A DNA stretch of 64,000 nucleotides from Fulvitalea axinellae (GTDB taxonomy: Bacteria; Bacteroidota; Bacteroidia; Cytophagales; Cyclobacteriaceae): NCBI RefSeq assembly GCF_036492835.1, contig NZ_AP025314.1, forward strand, positions 3,266,010 to 3,330,009. Reading direction: 5' to 3'. Position 1 is the first letter of the stretch, and every line of letters starts with the position of its first letter. The notes beneath the pieces were generated by a model, which was given only the letters and a program-made list of their open reading frames with translations, ran no database searches and had not been told where the DNA came from. Of the stretch, positions 9,001 to 15,783 are shown in pieces. Position numbers and translations under genes: made by a program.

Positions 9001-9430
9001 TAATTGACACATAATAAACTATAAAACGTTTTCCGGCTTCCGCACTTTTAAACTTGACATTCCGCACGTCTTCCTCACGGTCAAACACCAACGAAACCCT
9101 ATGTGGCGAAGCTTCTTTGGACCAAACTCGTTCCAAAACCACTTTTTGCTGTTGACTTCCATACTCGGCAATCAACTCAACCTCCTCCTCATTCCAACCC
9201 AAAGCTTCAAATGACAACACAAATTGATCGGCCAATTCCAAATCCGGCGATACCAACTCGCCCGCCTGACTCGAAGAGCCTACCGCCACGCCTCCTTTGT
9301 CTTTGTAGCGGTACGTTTTTATGCCCGTCCACTCGGTTTTCAAACGTTCTTCGGAAAATTCATAGGATTGAGCCTTCGCAGTTATAGAAAAAAGGCCAAC
9401 AAGAAAAATCAAGAGTAACTGTCTCATCAT
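6080..9430 (-). CDS. T9SS-secreted multidomain protein with lamin-tail and MBG domains
   Basis: A 1116-residue secreted protein. A signal peptide is visible (MMRQLLLIFLVGLFSITAKAQ). Next come a Calx-beta-like segment at about 150-260, a lamin-tail-domain-like segment at about 270-430 (FISKMLEGSGYDKFLELFNG is its start), and three MBG/bulk-type Ig-like repeats at about 650-980 (for example FGEEYVPELTFSGFVNGD). The last 75 residues form a type IX secretion sorting domain (LRVLSLNGRVCRVF...ELSCEGLASGVYVV). It is therefore predicted to be exported by T9SS and attached to, or released from, the surface. No catalytic domain is visible. It stands alone between the upxY leader and an unknown small gene. 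Confidence 0.75.
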   Translation of the reverse strand: MMRQLLLIFLVGLFSITAKAQSYEFSEERLKTEWTGIKTYRYKDKGGVAVGSSSQAGELVSPDLELADQFVLSFEALGWNEEEVELIAEYGSQQQKVVLERVWSKEASPHRVSLVFDREEDVRNVKFKSAEAGKRFIVYYVSIKEGSTVLPVVSLSADTLIAGESGNSEIRLKIELSEVLDYEVSTELVWEAPSWAEASDFELSRTEVSFAPGRTEAEVLLKVVDDNERERKREILSLGLNVDGQQLEKGSRSKVTLVLLDDDYGKSPKGAESIFISKMLEGSGYDKFLELFNGTGGGVNLDGLYIFWSDGDKPIDFESDKRKVALSGELAHGETLLLVNKDSRTSPSLKFLADTLVGFSFNGDDRIGLFRKDGESFLPVDLLGKEGMGNVLKDKTLVRQKTVLNGVKLWALPDESEWEVLGKNDWSVPGLHEFEGVGPAFKLEEGYPKLKTVAWEKVEIYLKGNAKTELRYVLVKGGGEIPSLGGILAEGKECEVTISESVLTLEELEADENYTLCLVWSGAETVIEFPFRTASESFALSKTDIDFGEVLVGNVSVLESYEVRYSIGSGEVKIVAPEGFGLSLSPEGPFSNSLNIPVSGESSIRIFIRFEASVYNENQVESFVSHKLNGREMEIRVMAQTKKRVQKIVLPYLKELRYGMPPQAFAVSATSGLPVKISISDEGVCGVEDGYLNIKNAGNVTVTLSQEGDGVYEAVSVDMELDIQRADLVVGVVDAEIEFGEEYVPELTFSGFVNGDTEDSLFGEPVFEINEGEVTVSGYSSVNYNILYEYGRLTILPGEQTLAVNQPSDKVYGDAYFVLDASSSSGMLPEFESLTPGIVTVNNEGGVLIVGAGEAKLRTSQSGSGRYKPAEPVEVSFLVKKAPLEVKALDATIRYGEDELDFEVEYSGFVYADGPEDLKGELVFDLVGDRVMPQGLTSSNYEITFVGGLVTVLPPFSDAKEILSLSWRGEPVDFNPSESVFVLEITEGVFNIDELDVEVSDKASFEVLGYPENGVLKIKVVAENGDEKVWEVRVVERQVLQLENSDEERLRILGAKMFVNFGLGSELRVLSLNGRVCRVFNGVGRRELSCEGLASGVYVVTLIFDGSVLVRRFRVE

Positions 9431-9660
9431 TGGATTCGGTTTTTTGGTATTGAAACAGACAAAAACCGGGACAAGAAAATCAGATGTTATTACGGATTTG
9501 CGAGAAAAAGCACGGCAATAAACCAGCGGACAACACGAAAGGGTAACGAAGGGTTAAAATTATCTTTCTAGGATTGCCGGACACAAAACGGATATTGGGG
9601 ATATGACAGAATAGAAAACCCATTTTCACCCAAACAGCAGAACCATAGAACAAGAAAGCT

Positions 9661-9954
9661 ATGCAAACATCCGCCCTACATTTCGAACAGCGCGTTTCCG
9701 GAAGCGACGTGCGATCAGCATTGACTCTTCACCCGGAATTGCACACCACCCTAACCACACTTATCGGAGAAATGCTTCGGGAAAAGAGAGAAATCTTACC
9801 TGAGGCTTTAAAAAATCTGGGGCTCAAAGAGGCCGACATCAATCTTGCCTTATTATCGAGAAACCCAAGGGAGGAACTTGTCGCTTTAAGTATCAAAAAC
9901 TCGACACTACAACACATCATCACCGATACGGAAGAACGCTGTATCTTTTCATAA
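9661..9954 (+). CDS. small hypothetical protein
   Basis: A 97-residue open frame starting with ATG, in a stretch with no competing gene on the other strand. The protein is mostly helical (LTTLIGEMLREKREILPEAL, then LKEADINLALLSRNPREELV) with no transmembrane segment. I recognise no family. Support is limited to sensible amino-acid composition and an otherwise empty 590-base interval. It ends just before the rplT terminator of the opposite strand. Confidence 0.4.
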   Translation: MQTSALHFEQRVSGSDVRSALTLHPELHTTLTTLIGEMLREKREILPEALKNLGLKEADINLALLSRNPREELVALSIKNSTLQHIITDTEERCIFS

Positions 9955-9988
9955 ACAGAGAGACAAAATTCTCAAAAAATATCGGGCA

Positions 9989-10014
9989 ACAAAAAAGGCC
10001 CCAAACGGAGCCTT
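9989..10014 (-). terminator. rho-independent terminator after rplT
   Basis: Hairpin with arms AAGGCTCC and GGGGCCTT (minus strand) around a 4-base loop, followed by TTTTTT. It lies 27 bases past the rplT stop. Confidence 0.8.
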
Positions 10015-10040
10015 CTTCTTATAACTATCAAGCGCTTGTC

Positions 10041-10391
10041 TTAAGCGTTTTTCACTTTCTCAACTACGGCTTTGAACGCCTCAGGGTGGTTCATAGCCAA
10101 GTCAGCGAGAACTTTACGGTTCAATTCGATACCAGCTTTGCTAGCGGCGCCGATGAATGCCGAGTAAGACATACCATGCTGACGAACACCGGCGTTGATA
10201 CGCTGGATCCACAACTTACGGAATTCTCTTTTCTTCTGCTTTCTGTCGCGGTAAGCGTAGCCGAGACCTTTCTCAACTGCGTTTTTCGCTACTGTCCAAA
10301 CATTTTTTCTGCGGCCAAAGTAACCTTTAGCCAACTTGAGAACTCTTTTTCTTCTAGCCCTTGAGGCTACTGCGTTTACTGATCTAGGCAT
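10041..10391 (-). CDS. rplT: 50S ribosomal protein L20
   Basis: A 116-residue ribosomal protein, basic, beginning [20 protein letters not shown] and ending with the typical [20 protein letters not shown] and [12 protein letters not shown] segments. L20 binds 23S rRNA early in large-subunit assembly. It is the last gene of the conserved infC-rpmI-rplT operon, 124 bases after rpmI, and is followed by a clear terminator. In other phyla L20 represses this operon; whether it does so here cannot be seen. Confidence 0.98.
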   Translation of the reverse strand: MPRSVNAVASRARRKRVLKLAKGYFGRRKNVWTVAKNAVEKGLGYAYRDRKQKKREFRKLWIQRINAGVRQHGMSYSAFIGAASKAGIELNRKVLADLAMNHPEAFKAVVEKVKNA

Positions 10392-10515
10392 AATTGATAA
10401 TTTTTTGACTTTTGGCGCCCGTCAGGGACTTTATTGGCCAAAAATCCGGTGAATTAATGAACCTTAAATTAGGTTTCGGTCACTTAAAGCGACCGTAAAT
10501 GAAAGTAAGCGAAAC

Positions 10516-10713
10516 TTACTTCAAACGGAGCATCAACTTAACGTTAGTCTCGTCGGCCTTGTCAACAAGTCCGGCTTGAGTAAGGTTACGCTTCTGCTTC
10601 GTTTCCTTTTTGGTCAAGATGTGGCTTTTGAAAGCGTGCTTTCTTTTGATTTTGCCCGAGCCGGTCAACTTGAACCTCTTTTTGGCTCCCGATTTGGTTT
10701 TTACCTTCGGCAT
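10516..10713 (-). CDS. rpmI: 50S ribosomal protein L35
   Basis: A 65-residue, strongly basic protein with the family start [20 protein letters not shown] and the [16 protein letters not shown] core. It lies between infC (109 bases upstream) and rplT, in the standard translation operon order. Length and ends are as expected. Confidence 0.98.
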   Translation of the reverse strand: MPKVKTKSGAKKRFKLTGSGKIKRKHAFKSHILTKKETKQKRNLTQAGLVDKADETNVKLMLRLK

Positions 10714-10822
10714 AATTGTAAAATTTAAATGTAAGCGTGTATATATTGAACCATAACAGACAAACGCCCGAATCGCTTCGGACGTTTCCGTTACTTAATA
10801 GTTATTCTATGGCTATAGACGC

Positions 10823-11383
10823 TTATTTCGCCGCTTTTTTAGGCGAAAGCATGATGATCATACGCTTGCCTTCCAGCTTTGGCAACTGGTCAACTTTGGC
10901 GTGATCCTCAAGCGCCTGCGCAAATTTCAACAAGAGGATTTCCCCACGTTCCTTGAAAACGATAGTACGGCCCACAAAGTGTACGTAAGCTTTAACTTTA
11001 CATCCGTCTTCCAAGAAATTTTTCGCATGCTTCAACTTGAAGTTGAAATCATGGTCGTCGGTGTTAGGTCCAAAACGAATCTCTTTCAAGACTGTTTTCT
11101 GGGCTTTGGCCTTAATCTCTTTCTGCTTTTTCTTTTGCTCGTACTTAAATTTCGAATACTCGACAATACGGCAAACAGGCGGGACGGCCTTAGCGGAAAT
11201 CTCCACCAAATCTAGACCTTGATCATCGGCCAAGCGGAGCGCCTCCCTCAACGGGTACACACCTTGCTCAATACCTTCCCCGACAACACGAACCTCCCTG
11301 GCGGTGATTCGCCCGTTCACGCGGTAAGGTTCTTCCACCCTTACCCGACCACGGAATCTGGGTTTTCTTCTTTGTTTAGCGAT
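10823..11383 (-). CDS. infC: translation initiation factor IF-3, ATC start
   Basis: IF-3 binds the 30S subunit and rejects wrong start codons. The open frame can be extended to an ATG at 11458, but the family begins at (M)[12 protein letters not shown], and that point coincides with an ATC codon at 11383-11381. The codon is preceded by AAGGAGG five bases upstream, so I choose ATC (186 residues). Rare ATT/ATC starts in infC are known from other bacteria, where IF-3 discriminates against them and so limits its own synthesis. N-domain at about 1-75, C-domain at about 85-180 ending [11 protein letters not shown]. First gene of infC-rpmI-rplT. Confidence 0.93.
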   Translation of the reverse strand: MAKQRRKPRFRGRVRVEEPYRVNGRITAREVRVVGEGIEQGVYPLREALRLADDQGLDLVEISAKAVPPVCRIVEYSKFKYEQKKKQKEIKAKAQKTVLKEIRFGPNTDDHDFNFKLKHAKNFLEDGCKVKAYVHFVGRTIVFKERGEILLLKFAQALEDHAKVDQLPKLEGKRMIIMLSPKKAAK

Positions 11384-11395
11384 CTTTACCTCCTT
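11381..11395 (-). promoter_or_regulatory. Shine-Dalgarno plus non-AUG start of infC
   Basis: Minus strand reads AAGGAGG TAAAG ATC. A perfect anti-Shine-Dalgarno match is unusual in Bacteroidota, whose ribosomes rarely use one, and here it accompanies a start codon that IF-3 itself disfavours. This decides the infC start and suggests autoregulation. Confidence 0.75.
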
Positions 11396-11414
11396 ATTTA
11401 TAAAATTGAGACTG

Positions 11415-11422
11415 CAAATATG
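11415..11422 (-). promoter_or_regulatory. possible infC promoter -7 box
   Basis: Minus strand reads CATATTTG, one mismatch from TAnnTTTG, 32 bases before the ATC start and downstream of the thrS terminator. This would give infC-rpmI-rplT its own promoter. No convincing -33 box was seen. Confidence 0.3.
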
Positions 11423-11522
11423 ATTATTTTTTCCCAAAGAGAAAAACCGGCAATCCAAATTAAACCGCTTTCCCTTTCGGAATTACCGGACAAGAACCCA
11501 TCCGGTTATATTTAAGCTGAAA

Positions 11523-11555
11523 AAACCGTCCCGACATATTCGGAACGGTTGTTTA
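11523..11555 (-). terminator. terminator after thrS
   Basis: Minus-strand hairpin AACCGTTCCGA / TCGGGACGGTT with a 5-base loop and a following T run. It separates thrS from infC. Confidence 0.75.
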
Positions 11556-11558
11556 AAC

Positions 11559-13508
11559 TCAATGTCCTAGACTCTTACGCTTTTCTTTTCTGAAGAATTC
11601 CACCGCTTCCTCAACAGTGAAGGTTCCCAAGTCGCCCTCGCCTTGTTTACGGATCGAAACCTTGCCGGCTTCGGCTTCCTTCTCCCCGGCGATCAGCATA
11701 TAAGGAATACGCTTAACTTCGGCGTCACGGATCTTTCTTCCGATCTTCTCGTCTCGGTGATCCACGTAACCGGTCACATCGTTATCCTCAAACTCAGCGT
11801 ACACTTTCTCGGCGTATTCGGCGAATTTTTCGGAAATCGGCAATACGGCGATCTGCTCCGGAGCCAACCACAATGGGAACTTGCCTGCGCAGTGCTCGAT
11901 CAAAACGGCCGTAAAACGCTCCAACGAGCCAAACGGCGCACGGTGAATCATCACCGGACGATGCTTCTGGTTGTCGGCTCCGATATATTCGAGAGCGAAA
12001 CGCTGCGGCAACTGGTAATCCACCTGGATTGTACCCAACTGCCAGCTACGGCCCAGAGCATCTTTTACCATAAAGTCAAGCTTCGGTCCGTAGAAAGCGG
12101 CTTCGCCAAGTTCGGTTACTGTGTTCAGGCCTTTCTCTGCAGCCGCTTCCACAATAGCGGCCTCGGCCAATTGCCATTGCTCGTCCTCACCGATGTATTT
12201 TTCGGCTTTTTCAGGATCGCGAAGCGAAATCTGAGCGGTGTAGTCCTCAAAGCCCAAGGCCTTGAACACGTACAACACCAAGTCGATAACTTTGATAAAT
12301 TCGGCCTTTACTTGGTCCGGACGGCAGAAAATATGGGCGTCGTCCTGAGTAAAGCCACGAACCCTTGTCAATCCGTGAAGCTCACCGCTCTGCTCGTAAC
12401 GATATACCGTTCCGAATTCCGCAAGGCGCAAAGGAAGCTCCTTGTACGAACGCGGACGGGCACGGTAGATCTCGCAGTGATGCGGGCAGTTCATCGGCTT
12501 GAGCAAAAACTCCTCGCCTTCGCTAGGGGTTTTGATCGGCTGGAACGAGTCCTCGCCGTATTTCTCATAGTGACCCGAAGTCACGTAAAGCTCTTTGTTT
12601 CCGATATGCGGTGTCACTACCGACTGGTAACCGGCTTTTTGCTGGGCGCGCTTTAGGAAATCCGTCAAGCGGTCGCGCAACAATGTTCCTTTCGGCAACC
12701 ACAACGGCAATCCCATTCCCACTTTTTCAGAGAATGTGAAAAGCTCAAGCTCTTTGCCCAGCTTACGGTGATCGCGCTTCTTGGCCTCTTCCAACTGGTG
12801 GAGATATTCCTTCAGCTCTTTGGCTTTAGGGAAAGACACACCGTAGATACGCGTAAGTTGCTTACGGCTTTCATCTCCGCGCCAGTATGCGCCGGCAACG
12901 TTAAGCAACTTGATGGCTTTGATAAAACCGGTGTGCGGAATGTGCGGTCCACGGCACAAGTCAACGAATTGGCCTTGGGTGTAGAACGTAATGCTTCCGT
13001 CTTCCAAGCCTTCGATCAGCTCAAGCTTGTACTCGTCGCCTTTTTCCGTGAAATACTTCTCGGCTTCGGATTTGCTGATATCCGAACGGGTGTAGACGTT
13101 TTTCTGCCTGGCCAATTCAGCCATTTTCTTTTCGACTTTCTCCAAGTCGTCGGCGCTGAAATCATGATCGCCGAAATCTACGTCATAGTAGAATCCCGTG
13201 TCGATAGCGGGTCCGATACCGAGCTTTACGCCAGGATAAAGGGCTTCGAGCGCTTCGGCCATAAGGTGGGCCGAAGAGTGCCAAAAGGCATTTTTTCCCT
13301 CAGGATCATTCCATGTCAGCAACTGTACGCTTACGTCTTTGTCGATAGGTCTGGCACTGTCCCAAACTTCTCCGTCAACTTTGGCCGCCAACACGTTTCT
13401 GGCCAATCCCTCGCTAATACTTAAAGCGATTTGGGCCGCGCTTGTCCCCTTGGGGTACTCCCGGACGCTACCGTCGGGCAACGTCACTTTGATGTTCTCT
13501 TCAATCAT
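11559..13508 (-). CDS. thrS: threonyl-tRNA synthetase
   Basis: A 649-residue class II aminoacyl-tRNA synthetase charging tRNA-Thr. Domains in order: N-terminal TGS (residues 1-62), editing domain with the [11 protein letters not shown] motif at about 76, then SGDE-type linker segments. The catalytic core follows, with [12 protein letters not shown] (motif 1 area), [13 protein letters not shown] (zinc cysteine) and [14 protein letters not shown] (motif 2), and finally the anticodon-binding domain ending near [13 protein letters not shown]. Length is normal. It sits upstream of infC in the usual thrS-infC-rpmI-rplT order, but a hairpin terminator lies between thrS and infC. Confidence 0.97.
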   Translation of the reverse strand: MIEENIKVTLPDGSVREYPKGTSAAQIALSISEGLARNVLAAKVDGEVWDSARPIDKDVSVQLLTWNDPEGKNAFWHSSAHLMAEALEALYPGVKLGIGPAIDTGFYYDVDFGDHDFSADDLEKVEKKMAELARQKNVYTRSDISKSEAEKYFTEKGDEYKLELIEGLEDGSITFYTQGQFVDLCRGPHIPHTGFIKAIKLLNVAGAYWRGDESRKQLTRIYGVSFPKAKELKEYLHQLEEAKKRDHRKLGKELELFTFSEKVGMGLPLWLPKGTLLRDRLTDFLKRAQQKAGYQSVVTPHIGNKELYVTSGHYEKYGEDSFQPIKTPSEGEEFLLKPMNCPHHCEIYRARPRSYKELPLRLAEFGTVYRYEQSGELHGLTRVRGFTQDDAHIFCRPDQVKAEFIKVIDLVLYVFKALGFEDYTAQISLRDPEKAEKYIGEDEQWQLAEAAIVEAAAEKGLNTVTELGEAAFYGPKLDFMVKDALGRSWQLGTIQVDYQLPQRFALEYIGADNQKHRPVMIHRAPFGSLERFTAVLIEHCAGKFPLWLAPEQIAVLPISEKFAEYAEKVYAEFEDNDVTGYVDHRDEKIGRKIRDAEVKRIPYMLIAGEKEAEAGKVSIRKQGEGDLGTFTVEEAVEFFRKEKRKSLGH

Positions 13509-13593
13509 TTAATTATAGGTTTATCAATACTACAAACTATTGATAGTGTATTCCTTTCCAGTTTTTTATGACAGCGCCGTCAGGTTTTACCCT

Positions 13594-14685
13594 TTACTCT
13601 GTCGTTTTGCTTTGTTGGGCCGCTTTTCTTTTTTGCCAATACTCGATCTTTTCAATCAGCAAAGGAAGTTCCCTTTTTGCTTCTGCGTTAGCGGAGTCGA
13701 TCTTCAGGATCGTGGTATACTCCCGAAAAGAGGCGTTATACCAATACTTCTTCCTGTAAGCCTCCGCCACCAGCAACCGGGCTTGCAGATCCAAGCTATC
13801 CAAATCGATAGCACGGGCGGCATAAAACAAAGCCGAATCATATACGGCCTTTTCAATTTCGGTCCGGGCCAAACCTTTCAGAGCGAACGCGTTCAACGTA
13901 TCGGCCAAATAAGCGCTCCTGTATACAGCCTTGGCGCTATCGGGCTGATTGGCCGACAACCACGCATCGGCCAAATGTCTTCGGTACAGGTTTTCACCTA
14001 ATAACGATTCGGCCTTTTTGCTCAAGTTTGCGGCAAGCTCTCCTTTTCCCGTCTCCAACAATAATGCGTAGAGGCTTTCGAAAACAGGAGCTGTGGGCTT
14101 TAGTCCGAAACTTTTCCGGAATCCCATTTCGGCTGCGAGAGTATCGCCTTGGCCCAGCAACAGACGGGCTTTCAACGCCTCTGTTCTGAATGGAGCCACA
14201 TTAGCGCCAGCCATTCGGTCGAGATAGGCTTCAGCTCCAGCGCGGTCACCGTCGGCCAAAGCGAATTCCGCCTTGAGTTGCCAAAACTCGGGAGCGTTGG
14301 TTCCGAGCTTACCGGCTTGTTCCAGCGCATTTCTCGAAAGCGCAGTGTCAGACTCCATCGACACTCTGGCCAATGACAGCCATGATTCCGTGTCAGAGTT
14401 ATCCAATTCCACCGCTTTCTCGAATGCCTTAATAGCTTTCGCCGTATCAATTCTTTCCAGTATTCTCCCTTTGCGAAACCATGCCAAAGCGTTATCGGGA
14501 TCGTCTTTCAGGGATTTCTCAAGATAAACGAGACTCGAAGCTTCCAGTTCGGAAAAATCGGGCAAGGGCCTCTGTGGCGCTTTACCGTCGTTTCCGCTTC
14601 CGCAACCGCTTATCCACGGAATGAGCGTAATGATCAAAAACAAAAGGACTGATTGTCCAAAAAGCCGTTTATAAGCAGTATACAT
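13594..14685 (-). CDS. TPR-repeat lipoprotein
   Basis: A 363-residue lipoprotein. The N-terminus has a hydrophobic stretch ending in the lipobox WISGC (lipidated Cys28), which places it in the cell envelope. From about residue 55 it is made of tetratricopeptide-type helix pairs, such as NALAWFRKGRILERIDTAKA and DSAKAVYRSAYLADTLNAFA, with TPR-like spacing. TPR arrays mediate protein-protein contacts; no enzyme domain is seen. It is 85 bases upstream of thrS on the same strand and divergent from the small membrane protein pair. No partner can be inferred from context. Confidence 0.75.
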   Translation of the reverse strand: MYTAYKRLFGQSVLLFLIITLIPWISGCGSGNDGKAPQRPLPDFSELEASSLVYLEKSLKDDPDNALAWFRKGRILERIDTAKAIKAFEKAVELDNSDTESWLSLARVSMESDTALSRNALEQAGKLGTNAPEFWQLKAEFALADGDRAGAEAYLDRMAGANVAPFRTEALKARLLLGQGDTLAAEMGFRKSFGLKPTAPVFESLYALLLETGKGELAANLSKKAESLLGENLYRRHLADAWLSANQPDSAKAVYRSAYLADTLNAFALKGLARTEIEKAVYDSALFYAARAIDLDSLDLQARLLVAEAYRKKYWYNASFREYTTILKIDSANAEAKRELPLLIEKIEYWQKRKAAQQSKTTE

Positions 14686-14797
14686 GCAAATATTCTTTAT
14701 ACTTGCGCAAGCGCAACGGTTCTACCGCGGAGGATTTGAAGCCGAAACAGAACCAACAGCGAAATTAGTTAAAAATCGGATCGAAAATATAGGTATC

Positions 14798-14989
14798 ATG
14801 AGAACATTGTCTAAACTCTTCAATATTTTTTTGCTAATCGTCATCGGATTCGTCGCCCTCAAAGTTCTTATTTATCTTCTCGGGCTTATTTTCGGTGCGA
14901 TGGGCGCTATTTTCAAGATATTGCTTTACCTGGTCATGGGTGTAATAGTAGTGAGATTTGCGGCGAAAAAAGGGTGGATCAAAATCTAA
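14798..14989 (+). CDS. small membrane protein (63 aa)
   Basis: A 63-residue protein with two closely spaced hydrophobic segments (LSKLFNIFLLIVIGFVALKV, then GAIFKILLYLVMGVIVV) and a short basic tail, AAKKGWIKI. The open frame reaches back to 14684, but that would add a hydrophilic leader overlapping the divergent gene's start, so MRTLSKLF at 14798 is the better start. The next gene begins six bases later and encodes a similar protein. Family and function are not recognised. Confidence 0.6.
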   Translation: MRTLSKLFNIFLLIVIGFVALKVLIYLLGLIFGAMGAIFKILLYLVMGVIVVRFAAKKGWIKI

Positions 14990-14995
14990 AACGCC

Positions 14996-15211
14996 ATGAC
15001 TAGCCTCCTGAGCTCCATTGTCAGCCTTGTGATCATCGTGGCCATCGGTATTCTGGTGATCAAGATTTTGATTTTCATTTTCAAAATCGTGTTTCAGGCT
15101 TTAGCCTCTTGCTTGGGTATACTCGTATTCATTGTGGTCGCCTGCGTAATCATAGGGTTGGGCTCGGCATTGGCTGTTTTTCTACTGGGATTGGTAACCG
15201 CTTTACTGTAA
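14996..15211 (+). CDS. small membrane protein (71 aa)
   Basis: A 71-residue, almost entirely hydrophobic protein with two predicted membrane segments (SLVIIVAIGILVIKILIFI and LGILVFIVVACVIIGLGSAL). Its first segment resembles that of the gene six bases upstream, suggesting a tandem duplication or a two-subunit membrane unit translated from one message. A hairpin terminator follows. Function unknown. Confidence 0.6.
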   Translation: MTSLLSSIVSLVIIVAIGILVIKILIFIFKIVFQALASCLGILVFIVVACVIIGLGSALAVFLLGLVTALL

Positions 15212-15224
15212 AAAACGAAGAAAC

Positions 15225-15267
15225 GGGACCTTATGCGCATAGAATGCGACGAGGTCCTATTTTTTTT
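15225..15267 (+). terminator. terminator after small membrane gene pair
   Basis: Interrupted hairpin: outer arms GGGACCT / AGGTCCT and inner arms CGCAT / ATGCG, followed by TTTTTTTT. Confidence 0.65.
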
Positions 15268-15390
15268 GAAAAAATATTCAACTTAGTATCAATCGCTTAC
15301 CTTTAACATGGGGCAAAAGGCGAGAACGCCACTTGTCTAAATGCCGACAAATCCCTAATATTGCACTCCCAATTAAGGAAAACGGCGTTG

Positions 15391-15464
15391 GGGCCCATAG
15401 CTCAGTTGGTTAGAGCATCTGACTCATAATCAGAGGGTCATCGGTTCGAGCCCGGTTGGGCCCA
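15391..15464 (+). tRNA. tRNA with anticodon CAU (Met, possibly Ile2)
   Basis: A 74-base cloverleaf: acceptor arms GGGCCCA / TGGGCCC, discriminator A, D-arm GCTCAGTTGGTTAGAGC, anticodon loop CTCATAA (anticodon CAU), T-arm with GGTTCGAGCC. No CCA is encoded. CAU may be elongator Met or lysidine-modified Ile2; I cannot separate them by eye. An identical copy lies at 15592. Confidence 0.9.
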
Positions 15465-15491
15465 CTATATAAAAAACCGTTTTCCTGACAC

Positions 15492-15566
15492 GGGCCTTTA
15501 GCTCAGTTGGTTCAGAGCACCTGCCTTACAAGCAGGGGGTCACTGGTTCGAATCCAGTAGGGCCCA
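15492..15566 (+). tRNA. tRNA-Val (anticodon UAC)
   Basis: A 75-base cloverleaf: acceptor arms GGGCCTT / AGGGCCC (one T-G pair), anticodon stem CCTGC / GCAGG around loop CTTACAA (anticodon UAC), T-loop GGTTCGAATCC. No CCA is encoded. It lies between two identical CAU tRNAs. Confidence 0.93.
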
Positions 15567-15591
15567 CATTTTATTAGATTATCAAAGTATT

Positions 15592-15665
15592 GGGCCCATA
15601 GCTCAGTTGGTTAGAGCATCTGACTCATAATCAGAGGGTCATCGGTTCGAGCCCGGTTGGGCCCA
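15592..15665 (+). tRNA. tRNA with anticodon CAU, identical second copy
   Basis: Base-for-base identical to 15391-15464, from acceptor to discriminator. The duplication spans only the tRNA body. It is followed directly by a terminator, so the three tRNAs are probably one transcript. Confidence 0.9.
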
Positions 15666-15668
15666 CGG

Positions 15669-15697
15669 AATCCCCGCTTCTTAGTGGGGATTTTTTT
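15669..15697 (+). terminator. terminator of tRNA cluster
   Basis: Hairpin AATCCCC / GGGGATT with a 10-base loop and a T7 run, starting four bases after the last tRNA. Confidence 0.85.
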
Positions 15698-15783
15698 ATG
15701 GTACTTGGTCTCAGGTATTAGGTATTCAGTATCTCATTGGTGAAAGCACCTAAGCCTTAGCCCCCCTTTAAAAAGGATGAAAA

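Noticed and set aside
9103..9418. Plus-strand open frames of 64-94 codons near the start of the T9SS cargo gene
   Set aside because: Antisense to the signal peptide and first domain of a well-supported gene; no independent support.
11643..12656. 337-codon plus-strand open frame
   Set aside because: Antisense shadow of thrS, with no recognisable motif.
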